A stretch of DNA of 35,092 bases from Anaerolineaceae bacterium (GTDB taxonomy: Bacteria; Chloroflexota; Anaerolineae; Anaerolineales; Anaerolineaceae), in NCBI GenBank assembly GCA_003524305.1, contig DQHW01000016.1, forward strand, positions 26,302 to 61,393. The letters run 5' to 3'. The number at the start of each line of letters is the position of its first letter. Position 1 is the stretch's first letter. Position numbers and translations under genes: made by a program. Positions 1 through 7,193 of the stretch are shown piece after piece. Under the pieces are notes generated by a model. That model did not search any database and was not told the origin of the DNA. It was given only the letters and a program-made list of their open reading frames with translations.

Positions 1-104
1 AGCACAGCGGGCAAGATTGTGACGTGCAAGCTGTTCCACATGAAAGAAAGACCGATCCAGTAAGCATTGAGTACAAAGATATACCAGCCGCTGACACGTT
101 TCAT
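1..104 (-). CDS. MFS-like membrane transporter, N-terminal fragment
   Basis: This is the 5' end of a minus-strand gene that leaves the window at base 1. The first 34 residues begin MKRVSGWYIFVLNAYWIGLS and continue into a hydrophobic stretch, as expected for the first membrane helix of a major-facilitator transporter. The ATG (complement of 102-104) has an AGGAG ribosome site 6 bases upstream. It starts 19 bases after the stop of the hydrolase gene, so the two are probably cotranscribed. The family call rests on a short N-terminus only; another polytopic membrane protein is possible. Confidence 0.55.
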   Translation of the reverse strand, partial: MKRVSGWYIFVLNAYWIGLSFMWNSLHVTILPAV

Positions 105-123
105 GAGGGACTCCTGCGATGAT

Positions 124-999
124 TTATTGAGGTTTTAGGTGCTGGTCAAAAAAACCGATGACAGTTTGAAGGTAAAGTTCAGGGTCTGCCAAATCCACTT
201 CGCGGTGGCGGGCACCGGCTACGCGCCATAAACTCAAATTGCCTTTGGATTTAGCCACTATATTAATCAATTCGTGATTGCGTGTGTAGGGGTCTTTGTC
301 GCCGTGGATCAAGAGCACAGGGGTTGGGGCGATCTTGCCGCCCAGCACCAACGGGTCGTGATAGAAGAGGTTGGTAAACAACCTTAACGAGGCACCCAGA
401 AGAACCATGAAAGACAGGATGGGGGTCAGATTATCGGGGATTTTGCGGCGGCGCAAATCCATGCTGATGGCAGTACTCAGGCGCAGCGGCCCACCGTCAG
501 AGATGACGGCCTGAATGCCCGGATGCTGTGCTGCGGCCAATAATGCGGCTCTGCCGCCCATTGAAAAGCCCATCAGCCCGATAGCCCAACTGTTGCAAGA
601 TTTGGCAAAATGGATGGCGCCGATGACGTCGTTGACTTCGAGCGCTCCCAGGCTGGTGCGGCTGCCGTGACTGCGTCCGTGGGCGCGGAAGTCAAACATC
701 AAGACGTTGTAGCCAGCCTGGATGAAGGCCGGTACATACTTGAGGTCGGGATCCATGGTGCCGGCAAAACCATGCAAAAAGATGATGGTATTGGGCGACC
801 CTTCCGCCGGGATCCACCAGCCTGATAGGGTGATGCCATCCGCGGAGGGGAAATGCACAGGCTTGTAGTCCAGGCCAAGATCCGCGGGGGAGCGAAAATC
901 TTTGAGGCTGTACCGCTTGGTTAATGGCACTGACAAAACCAGGCAGGTTGTGATGAAAATGAAAAGAATTATGGCAAAGGTGATCAAATAGTTATTCAT
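124..999 (-). CDS. alpha/beta hydrolase with N-terminal membrane anchor
   Basis: A 291-residue alpha/beta hydrolase of the serine aminopeptidase/esterase type. Residues 5-24 form a hydrophobic anchor without a lipobox cysteine, so the catalytic domain is probably tethered outside the membrane. The oxyanion-side motif HGFAG is at 76-80. The nucleophile elbow GFSMGG is at 144-149, with Ser146. The probable acid is Asp236 in HGDKD, and the probable catalytic His is His265 near the C-terminus. The full triad suggests an active enzyme, but the substrate cannot be told. It is followed 19 bases later by the membrane-transporter gene, so export or detoxification coupling is possible but unproven. Confidence 0.85.
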   Translation of the reverse strand: MNNYLITFAIILFIFITTCLVLSVPLTKRYSLKDFRSPADLGLDYKPVHFPSADGITLSGWWIPAEGSPNTIIFLHGFAGTMDPDLKYVPAFIQAGYNVLMFDFRAHGRSHGSRTSLGALEVNDVIGAIHFAKSCNSWAIGLMGFSMGGRAALLAAAQHPGIQAVISDGGPLRLSTAISMDLRRRKIPDNLTPILSFMVLLGASLRLFTNLFYHDPLVLGGKIAPTPVLLIHGDKDPYTRNHELINIVAKSKGNLSLWRVAGARHREVDLADPELYLQTVIGFFDQHLKPQ

Positions 1000-1327
1000 G
1001 TGTTAATTGTACAACCTTGTGCGTCATTGCGAGTGCCGAAGGCACGAAGCAATCTTCTCCAGGTTTGCCTTATAACTACTATTGCAAACTCGTCTATGGA
1101 AGTGTGAATTGGTTTATTGTTTCTATACACGAATAAACCCCTTCATTCATTTAATCCTTATGAAATTAATTTAATCATAGTTATCTTCTGTAGTTATTAG
1201 GTAAACCCTAATGGGGATTCCCGATGAATCTGGGACTATGTGCTGCGCCGCACACTTGCCCTCCCGAAGGACATCGGGACGATGAGGCTGCAAGTGCCAG
1301 GGAAGACCGCGGCTCGCAAAGACGTAG
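1000..1327. other. intergenic region filled by repeat copy A
   Basis: No gene is visible. The stretch consists mainly of a ~300-bp copy of the window's repeat family (1023-1323), lying between the hydrolase start and the end of the first GIY-YIG gene. A 14-base string GTTAATTGTACAAC (1002-1015) lies just outside the repeat and recurs at 2426-2439 in the equivalent place beside the second cassette. On the minus strand it contains TACAAT, a good -10-like hexamer. Confidence 0.6.
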
Positions 1328-1741
1328 CTATTCTTTTTTATACTTATATTTCTTTTTCCACAAATCTTCCCAGTTAGGATTCATCGCATTGATTAAGTCA
1401 AGTTTCTTTTTACGAGAACCTGCTTTGATTTGTTTTTCTCGGGCAATTGCATCACTGATATCTTCAAATTCTTCATAATAGACCAACTTGTGCACATTGT
1501 ATTTAGATGTAAAACCTGGATAGACTTTTTCTCGATGCTCAATGATGCGGTGGTATAAATCACTTGTTACACCGGTATAAAGTACGGTGTTGTAATCATT
1601 GGTGAGGATATAAACGTGACAGGCGAATTCCATAATTATTTTGATATCTAAAAAAATTATTTATGCATTGTTTTCTTAATGAATTACTGGTCAAATCATG
1701 GTGGGGATTGCCGCGCCGCAAAAGCAGCGGCTCGCAATGAC
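1023..1741. mobile_element. GIY-YIG/inverted-repeat cassette, copy 1
   Basis: A unit of about 720 bp begins with GTCATTGCGAG (1023-1033) and ends with its inverse CTCGCAATGAC (1731-1741). Inside, a ~300-bp left repeat carries nested inverted motifs (AAGCAATCT...AGGTTTG on the left, GGTAAACCCTAATGGGGATT on the right) and a degenerate CTCGCAAAGAC end at 1313-1323. A GIY-YIG gene and a ~108-bp right arm follow. The same order, orientation and nearly the same length recur at 2451-3170. No target-site duplication was found. The mobile nature is inferred from the duplication and the terminal inverted repeats. Confidence 0.6.
1328..1633 (-). CDS. GIY-YIG nuclease family protein, cassette copy 1
   Basis: A 101-residue single-domain GIY-YIG nuclease of the small UvrC-N-like (YhbQ/UPF0213-type) class. 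The first core motif is HVY at 6-8 and the second is LYTGV at 18-22. The catalytic Arg29 lies in LYHRIIEH, and the metal-binding Glu66 in REKQIKAG. Asn82 and Asn85 follow near the end. All core residues are present, so an active nuclease is likely. It is 93/101 identical to the copy at 2714-3019, differing at residues 5, 9, 38, 53, 60, 75, 97 and 99. It has no attached DNA-binding domain. Its placement between terminal repeats suggests that it acts on, or moves with, those repeats. Confidence 0.88.
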   Translation of the reverse strand: MEFACHVYILTNDYNTVLYTGVTSDLYHRIIEHREKVYPGFTSKYNVHKLVYYEEFEDISDAIAREKQIKAGSRKKKLDLINAMNPNWEDLWKKKYKYKKE

Positions 1742-1762
1742 GAATTCTTAACTTTCCGTCAA

Positions 1763-2401
1763 TCATTCAGTCGGTTTTGTCTTGAATACGTAATCCCAGA
1801 TGGGAGAGCTGACGCCGTAACGTGCGTTGGGGGTCTTGTAATGGTGCTGCATGTGATAACGTTTAATGAACTTGGCATACCCGCTGCGCATGGGGAAGTG
1901 ATGGGTGGCGTAATGGGTCAGGTCGTAGGTCAGGTAACCCAGAATGAAAGCGGAGAAAATTGGGTCAAACCAGAGCGGCGCCTTTAACAGCACATTAATC
2001 ACCAGATGGAACAAGCCGAAAAAGACAGCCGCGAGCGGAATCGCCACGATCGGCGGCATGACCAGGCGGGTCTTGCACTGCGGTTGGGCATGATGGATGC
2101 CGTGAAAAAGAAAGGTGATGCGCTGACCTTTTTCTGATTTGGCGGCAAAGTGGAAGACGAAGCGGTGTAATAAATACTCCGAGATGGTCCAGACGAAGAG
2201 GCCAATCAGCAACCCGACGGGGATGTAGAATGGGAATCTACCCAAGGGCGCTTCAGCAATGGAGCGGAAGAGGAAAAAGAGCGCCACAGGCAGCCAAATG
2301 ATGGTGACTGCCACGGGACTGATGTGTGAGAAGAATTCCATGAAATCCGACTTGAACAGCCGGATGGGCACGTCGCTATGATCAATAGGCAGATGGTTCA
2401 T
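1763..2401 (-). CDS. fatty acid hydroxylase / sterol desaturase family protein
   Basis: A 212-residue integral membrane di-iron hydroxylase of the fatty-acid 2-hydroxylase/sterol desaturase superfamily. The histidine clusters are HRFVFH (79-84), HGIHH (100-104), HYATHH (163-168) and HMQHH (183-187), set between hydrophobic segments at about 28-46, 58-76 and 118-138. These match the Scs7/FAH-type pattern without the cytochrome b5 domain. I chose the ATG at 2399-2401 because GGAGG lies 7 bases before it; a longer frame to 2473 runs into the repeat and looks spurious. It probably hydroxylates membrane lipid acyl chains. It sits alone between the two GIY-YIG cassettes. Confidence 0.87.
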   Translation of the reverse strand: MNHLPIDHSDVPIRLFKSDFMEFFSHISPVAVTIIWLPVALFFLFRSIAEAPLGRFPFYIPVGLLIGLFVWTISEYLLHRFVFHFAAKSEKGQRITFLFHGIHHAQPQCKTRLVMPPIVAIPLAAVFFGLFHLVINVLLKAPLWFDPIFSAFILGYLTYDLTHYATHHFPMRSGYAKFIKRYHMQHHYKTPNARYGVSSPIWDYVFKTKPTE

Positions 2402-2450
2402 CACGAGACCTCCAAGAATAAGATAGTTAATTGTACAACATGTGTAAAGT

Positions 2451-2709
2451 GTCATTGCGAGGGCCAAAGGCACGAAGCACGAAGTCCCCCATAGGGGGAA
2501 TCCCCATTAAGGTTTACTTGGTAACTTCTTAAACAAACTCATCCAAGATAGTTTGAGTTGTTCCTTTATGAATTTTGTATTGTTCCTATTCTCGATTAAA
2601 CATTCACTTTCATTTGATTGGTATTTCGTGATTCACATCATAGTTTTCTTTTGTTGATACTGGGCAAACCCTGGTGGGGATTGCTTCGTCCTTCAGGACT
2701 CGCAATGAC
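2451..2709. repeat. interspersed inverted-ended repeat, copy B (259 bp)
   Basis: A MITE-like repeat with inverted ends GTCATTGCGAG and CTCGCAATGAC. The inverted relationship extends inward: a left block contains CCCATTAAGGTTTAC and a right block contains GGCAAACCCTGGTGGGGAT. The interior matches copy C (3993-4240) over nearly its whole length, including runs such as CATAGTTTTCTTTTGTTG. It matches copy A (1023-1323) more weakly. A long fold-back transcript is expected. Confidence 0.7.
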
Positions 2710-2713
2710 GGAA

Positions 2714-3019
2714 CTATTCTTTAATATATCGATATTTCTTTTTCCACAAATCTTCCCAGTTGGGATTCATTGCATTGATCAAGTCAAGTTTCTTCTGACG
2801 AGAACCTGCTTTGATCTGTTTTTCTCTGGCAATGGCATCAATGATATCTTCAAACTCTTCAAAATAGACCAACTTGTGTACATTGTATTTAGACGTAAAA
2901 CCCGGATTGACTTTCTCGCGATGCTCTATGATGCGGTGGTAGAGGTCACTGGTAACACCGGTATAAAGTACGGTGTTGTAATCATTAGTAAGGGTATAAA
3001 CGTGAAAGGCGAATTCCAT
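2714..3019 (-). CDS. GIY-YIG nuclease family protein, cassette copy 2
   Basis: A 101-residue GIY-YIG nuclease, the near-twin of 1328-1633 with eight substitutions. All catalytic positions are kept: Tyr8, the YTG motif at 19-21, Arg29 and Glu66. Retention of the active site in both copies suggests selection for function, or recent copying of an active element. The substitutions are scattered and no frameshift is present. It ends four bases after the repeat end at 2709, so gene and repeat abut exactly as in copy 1. It is transcribed on the minus strand, towards the hydroxylase gene. Confidence 0.88.
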   Translation of the reverse strand: MEFAFHVYTLTNDYNTVLYTGVTSDLYHRIIEHREKVNPGFTSKYNVHKLVYFEEFEDIIDAIAREKQIKAGSRQKKLDLINAMNPNWEDLWKKKYRYIKE

Positions 3020-3139
3020 AATTATTTTTATATCAGAAATAGTAAATTATTCATTGTTTTCTTCAATAGTTTTCAGGTAAACCTTGGTGGAGATTCCCCT
3101 TCGGGGACGATGTGCCACACTCGCTTCGCTCGTTCGCAA

Positions 3140-3166
3140 CACTAGCACCTGCTGCTAGTGCAGGTG
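3140..3166. repeat. 27-base insert with two mutually exclusive hairpins
   Basis: CACTAGCA (3140-3147) pairs with TGCTAGTG (3153-3160). CACCTGC (3146-3152) pairs with GCAGGTG (3160-3166). The two stems share bases, so only one can form at a time. The insert splits the right terminal motif of cassette copy 2 (CGCAA/TGAC) and is absent from the other copies. Confidence 0.6.
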
Positions 3167-3236
3167 TGACGGATCATTTTTAATTATTTGTATTTGAATT
3201 AATAATGCGGGGTCGAATGAAACGAATGCCCACCTT

Positions 3237-3629
3237 TCAGGGATGCCGAGCGCCAGGCGATTGTTGAGTCATAAAGGTTTCTTTGAAGAGTTCGAGGAGT
3301 TCATGGTATTCATCACCCAAATCAGGAAATTGCGGCGGGGATGTTATGCGGTCGCGCATGTGAAGCATGCGGCAAAGCCCAATGGCAGCCATGCTGAGGG
3401 AGTTCATCGTCTGATTGATCTCCTGGGTGGTTTCGGCTTTCAGGCTAACCCGATAGGTGTGCGCCATGGTTTTTTTGACCGCAATGATGAGTTGATCGAG
3501 GGTGTCGAGCTGATCTTCTTCTGTGGCGTGGACGAAGTGGATATTCTCTTTGGCGATGTAGCGTCCATGTCTGAGGGCGTTGTGATTGCCCGGCTGACCG
3601 CCTTTGCGTTTTTTGGTTTCTTCTGGCAT
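3237..3629 (-). CDS. small hypothetical protein with KGGQPGN...ALRHGRY motif
   Basis: A 130-residue basic-to-acidic protein. Its N-terminus has the motif KGGQPGNHNALRHGRY (residues 9-24), which recurs in small uncharacterised proteins of Chloroflexota and in some phage-like small proteins. The rest is predicted mostly helical, with no transmembrane segment. A GGGG ribosome site precedes the ATG by 7 bases. It lies between cassette copy 2 and the repeat region at 3885-4240. The motif is reminiscent of DNA-associated phage proteins, but no function can be assigned. Confidence 0.7.
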   Translation of the reverse strand: MPEETKKRKGGQPGNHNALRHGRYIAKENIHFVHATEEDQLDTLDQLIIAVKKTMAHTYRVSLKAETTQEINQTMNSLSMAAIGLCRMLHMRDRITSPPQFPDLGDEYHELLELFKETFMTQQSPGARHP

Positions 3630-3992
3630 GGTTTAACCCCTATTGAATAAGTGACAGGGTTAAAAAAGCACTTTTGTTCTATTTTGTCAAGAGGAGATTT
3701 ATGTTGATACTGCATGAACATTGTAAAAACCGCCAGAGACTTACATTAATAGAGAAAAGTTCAGACCCTATATTTTGAATACCGTAGAGTCTTTCATACA
3801 GAGAATTATATGTAACTACCTTCGCAACTTCTTGACTAAAAGAAAACCAGAACCCGACATTACCAATTTCAACTTTTCTCATTAAACCTGGATTTCTTCA
3901 ATTGTTACAGGACAAACCCTGATGGGGATTCCCGATGAACCTAGGACTTTGTGCATCACACACTCCGTTCGTTCACAATGACGACAGATTTT

Positions 3993-4240
3993 GTCATTGC
4001 GAGACTTGCGATCTGTGCAAGTCAAAGCAATCTCCATGAGGTTTACCTGGCACCTTCTTAAGCAAACCCATCCAAGGTAGTTTGATTTGTTCATTTATAA
4101 ATTTTGATTGTTCCGATTCCCGAGTAAACCTCTATTTCCATTTGATCGGTTTTCCTCGGGTCAAATCATAGTTTTCTTTTGTTGTTTTTGGGCAATTCTT
4201 GGTGGGGATTGCCGCGCCGCAAAAACCGCGGCTCGCAATG
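3993..4240. repeat. interspersed inverted-ended repeat, copy C (248 bp), without nuclease gene
   Basis: This begins GTCATTGCGAG (3993-4003) and ends CTCGCAATGAC (4230-4240). The inner inverted blocks are GCAATCTCCATGAGGTTTAC on the left and GGTGGGGATTGC on the right. Its last ~50 bases almost match the right arm of cassette copy 1 (1691-1741), including GATTGCCGCGCCGCAAAA. It has the layout of a non-autonomous (MITE-like) derivative of the GIY-YIG cassettes. Confidence 0.72.
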
Positions 4241-4308
4241 ACGTATTTTTTACACAAAACGTTGCCCCCCTTCTTGACTAGGGAAGAGGGGCTGTAAAGA
4301 GGAGGGAA

Positions 4309-4328
4309 ATGATCAGTTGACTGATCAT
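4309..4328. repeat. perfect short palindrome (9-bp arms)
   Basis: ATGATCAGT is followed after two bases by its inverse complement ACTGATCAT. A second imperfect hairpin (CCCCCTTCTT with AAGAGGGG, about 4265-4292) lies just upstream. Neither is followed by a convincing T-run, so an operator, an intergenic repeat remnant or a weak terminator are all possible. Confidence 0.4.
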
Positions 4329-4493
4329 AAAATCAAAAGAAATGCCGCGGCAAACAAGTATGCAGATTGTTTGTCATTACCATTAATTGGGTTATCTAGA
4401 CATCTAATGAAAAGATTTTGCTGATTATACAACTTTTTTTCAGGATGCGTTAAAATCTCAACCCGATTGAGTCACTTAAGTCTAAAAAGTCAT

Positions 4494-7013
4494 TTACTCA
4501 AGTTTAAAATTGTTAGATGCCTTGCGTAGCTGCTGCATCATCTCCACCAGGTGATCAATGGAACTCTTAAACTCGGATACCTGGGCAGTCACTTCTTCAG
4601 TGGATGCAGAGGTTTCTTCGATGGCGGCGCTGCTCTGCTGACTGATGGAGGCGATGTTTTCAATGGCTTCGTTGGCAATCAGCGAGTTGGCGGCCATTTC
4701 TGCAGCCTCCGAACGGTTGGTGTCAACAATTTCTGCCATTTTCTGCATGGTCATTTCAAGTTCGCCGGCAGAAACACCAATTTTGTTGGCAACTTCTGCG
4801 GCACTGGCAGCCTGGGCCGTGACCATCTCGGCACTTTCGAGAATCTTCTGCAACGATTCACCCGACTTTTCAGCTTTGCCCACACCAGATTCCACTTCTT
4901 TGGAGCTTTCTTCCATGGCCAGAACCGCTTCACGCACAGTCACCTGAATGCGATGCACAAGGTCGCTGATCTCTTTTGTGGATGTGGTTGAGCGCTCGGA
5001 AAGCTTTCTGACTTCATCCGCGACGACGGCAAAGCCTTTGCCGTGTTCGCCGGCTCTGGCAGCCTCAATGGCAGCATTTAGCGCCAACAAATTGGTTTGC
5101 GAAGCAATATCATCAATGGTTTCAACAATACGGCCGATCTCTTCGGAGCGCTGCCCCATTTCATGAACTTTTTCAACAGAATTATTGACCTTGGTCTGGA
5201 TCTTTTTCATACCCTCCAGGGTGGCATCCACGGTTAATACACCATCTGATGCGGATTCAGCCGCGGCTTGTGCCTGCTGCTGCACAGACTGGGTATGCTC
5301 TTCAACTTCCTGGATGGCGGTGGTTATCTGGTTGGATTTCTCTGACACCTCGGTCACCACCAGCGCTTGTTCTTGTGACACTTTATCCACCCGGTGGATG
5401 GAGTTGCTCAACTGTTCAATAATGGCTGTGGTTTTCGTGACGCTTGAAGCCTGCTGAGAGGCCCCCGTGGCGATCTCCTGGATGGTTGCCGCAATTTGCA
5501 ACGTTGCCTGGTTTACCTGGCCTGAACCGTCTGCCAATTGTGCAGATTCATCATCGAGGATGGCAACCCCCTGCTTCAGGGTTGAAATGGTCTCGCGCAA
5601 GTTGACAAGCATTTGTTCAAATTCCGTGCCCAGCACGTCTTTTGAATTAATGGGATTAACGCGAATGGAAAGGTCGCCTTTGGATATGGAATCTGCGGCG
5701 CCGGCAATATTTTGAATGTATGTAACGAGCTGCCTGAAAGCATCTGCCAGGCTGCCGATTTCATCTTTTGAGGCGTGGGTAATTTCGTGATAAATATCAC
5801 CTTCTGCCAATTGTTTGGCCGTGAGGGTCAACGACGCCAACGGGTTGGCAATTTTGGATGCCAAGAAGAAGACGATCACAGAACATACAGCAGCCAATCC
5901 AAGCCCGAAGAGAATGAACATCCACATCATCTGCGCCTGTGCCTTTTGAAGCTCTTCAAAAAAGGTTTGGTAATCAGATTCATTGGCATTGACCAGGATA
6001 ACCCAATCCCATGGGGCATAATATGCAACTTCAACAATCTTTTTTGATTGATCAATTTTCGAGGTATAGATAAAACTGGTGGTTTCTGCGGCTTGCAGCT
6101 CAACGGCTGCATTGATTATTTGCTGGATGATGGGGTTACCTTCGCTGTCTTGATCTTGCCACGCAGATTGGCCGTCGAGAGTGCTACCTTGAGAAATAAT
6201 ATACTTGCCTTGCTGATCATTCTTGCCGCCCAAAATGGAGATATACCCGGTGGAACCCACTTTGGTCTGTTGAATGGCATTTCTCAAAGTCGCCACGCTC
6301 TCTTGTTTCACACCCACCGAAAGGACGGCAATGATTTCACCTTTATCATTTGTGACCGGATGGAAAGCCGTGATGTACCAGGCATCCACTTCATAAGAGA
6401 TGCCAAGATAATCCTCACTGCTCATTACCTTTGAATAAACAAGATTTTCGCTGCCATCCGCGTTTTTGGCGGGGATATAGGTGCCCAGGGCGCGGTTGCC
6501 GTCGGAGTTGATCACATTGGTTGCCACCCTCAATAAACCGGCGTCCTCCGGCATTGGCTGGTAGATTGTGGCTTTTGAGTTAAGCAAAATTTGCATTTCA
6601 TCTATAGCAGGGATGGGTACATCGGCGTTGGTTACTTTTCCAAGCCATTTTTCACCCAATATCAATTGAGGCAGCGTGACGCCTTGTGATTTTTTGGTTA
6701 ACTGGTTGATCACCGCCCACACAACATTTTGGTCGTTTACACCCAGTCCGCCTTCAGTCTCAATCAATTTCGTGAAAACTTTTAATCCACCTTGCACCTG
6801 CAATGAAATAGCTTCATCCTGTGATTGCACCAGGTTGTAGGTATCTGTTGTAATCTGGTTGATCTCTTTTTGAATAAACGCATCGGCCTGTTGTGCTGAT
6901 TTATCTTCGGCTATTTTGGATTGCCAGATGCCTACAATGGCTAAGACTAATGCAGTAACGATGACACTGCTGACACCTAGCAAGACTAATTTCGTGCGTA
7001 TATTAAATTTCAT
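4494..7013 (-). CDS. methyl-accepting chemotaxis protein (Cache, tandem HAMP)
   Basis: A transmembrane chemoreceptor of 839 residues. Membrane helix 1 is at about 8-30. A large extracellular double-Cache (Cache_3/Cache_2-like) sensor occupies about 35-350, and helix 2 is at about 360-383. Two HAMP units follow (about 380-433 and 440-480), then the cytoplasmic signalling coiled coil. The conserved hairpin tip TNLLALNAAIEAARAGEHGK is at about residue 640-660. No CheB/CheR tail pentapeptide is seen. I chose the ATG at 7011-7013 because GGAG lies 5 bases upstream; the GTG at 7019 overlaps that site. No other chemotaxis genes lie nearby, so it would work with che genes elsewhere. The ligand is unknown; Cache sensors often bind amino or organic acids. 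Confidence 0.93.
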   Translation of the reverse strand: MKFNIRTKLVLLGVSSVIVTALVLAIVGIWQSKIAEDKSAQQADAFIQKEINQITTDTYNLVQSQDEAISLQVQGGLKVFTKLIETEGGLGVNDQNVVWAVINQLTKKSQGVTLPQLILGEKWLGKVTNADVPIPAIDEMQILLNSKATIYQPMPEDAGLLRVATNVINSDGNRALGTYIPAKNADGSENLVYSKVMSSEDYLGISYEVDAWYITAFHPVTNDKGEIIAVLSVGVKQESVATLRNAIQQTKVGSTGYISILGGKNDQQGKYIISQGSTLDGQSAWQDQDSEGNPIIQQIINAAVELQAAETTSFIYTSKIDQSKKIVEVAYYAPWDWVILVNANESDYQTFFEELQKAQAQMMWMFILFGLGLAAVCSVIVFFLASKIANPLASLTLTAKQLAEGDIYHEITHASKDEIGSLADAFRQLVTYIQNIAGAADSISKGDLSIRVNPINSKDVLGTEFEQMLVNLRETISTLKQGVAILDDESAQLADGSGQVNQATLQIAATIQEIATGASQQASSVTKTTAIIEQLSNSIHRVDKVSQEQALVVTEVSEKSNQITTAIQEVEEHTQSVQQQAQAAAESASDGVLTVDATLEGMKKIQTKVNNSVEKVHEMGQRSEEIGRIVETIDDIASQTNLLALNAAIEAARAGEHGKGFAVVADEVRKLSERSTTSTKEISDLVHRIQVTVREAVLAMEESSKEVESGVGKAEKSGESLQKILESAEMVTAQAASAAEVANKIGVSAGELEMTMQKMAEIVDTNRSEAAEMAANSLIANEAIENIASISQQSSAAIEETSASTEEVTAQVSEFKSSIDHLVEMMQQLRKASNNFKLE

Positions 7014-7193
7014 CAGCACTCCAAAGTGGATTTACAAATCACTTTTTTTGAAAAATAGTTCAAGGATTCTCAAAAATATGAAAAAACCTTTTATAGTTTA
7101 CAGAGTACTGATGGGAGTGCCAGTAAAAACCTGATAAAGGTTGAGTAAAAAAAGATTAATTTGGGAGCGCGACCAACGCAATTAGTGGCATTT

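Larger units (their letters stand above)
2451..3170. mobile_element. GIY-YIG/inverted-repeat cassette, copy 2
   Basis: The second ~720-bp unit opens with GTCATTGCGAG (2451-2461). Its left repeat (2451-2709, closing with CTCGCAATGAC at 2699-2709) is followed by the GIY-YIG gene and a right arm in the same order as copy 1. The right terminus is interrupted: CGCAA (3135-3139) and TGAC (3167-3170) are separated by a 27-base insert with two alternative hairpins. The gene ends (about 2714-2790 and 3000-3060) are nearly the same as in copy 1, which implies a recent shared origin. Confidence 0.6.
3630..4493. other. 864-bp gene-poor region with repeat remnants
   Basis: No convincing gene was found. 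Bases 3896-3983 resemble the right arm of a cassette (ACAAACCCTGATGGGGATT, then a degenerate terminus around CACAATGAC). Bases 3993-4240 are a full nuclease-free repeat copy. A minus-strand frame at 3679-3882 (67 residues, starting MRKVEIGN) has no recognisable similarity and is not called as a gene. The left part (3640-3890) is AT-rich and unassigned. Confidence 0.55.

Noticed and set aside
2402..2473. Upstream extension of the fatty-acid hydroxylase frame to 2473
   Set aside because: The extra 24 residues come from the repeat end and leader. A good GGAGG site supports the ATG at 2399-2401.
3679..3882. 67-residue minus-strand frame as a gene
   Set aside because: It has no recognisable family, no clear ribosome site and lies in repeat-rich, AT-rich DNA.
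1023..4240. CRISPR-like or tandem repeat array
   Set aside because: The repeats are long, imperfect, inverted-ended and separated by genes. There are no regular short spacers or cas genes.
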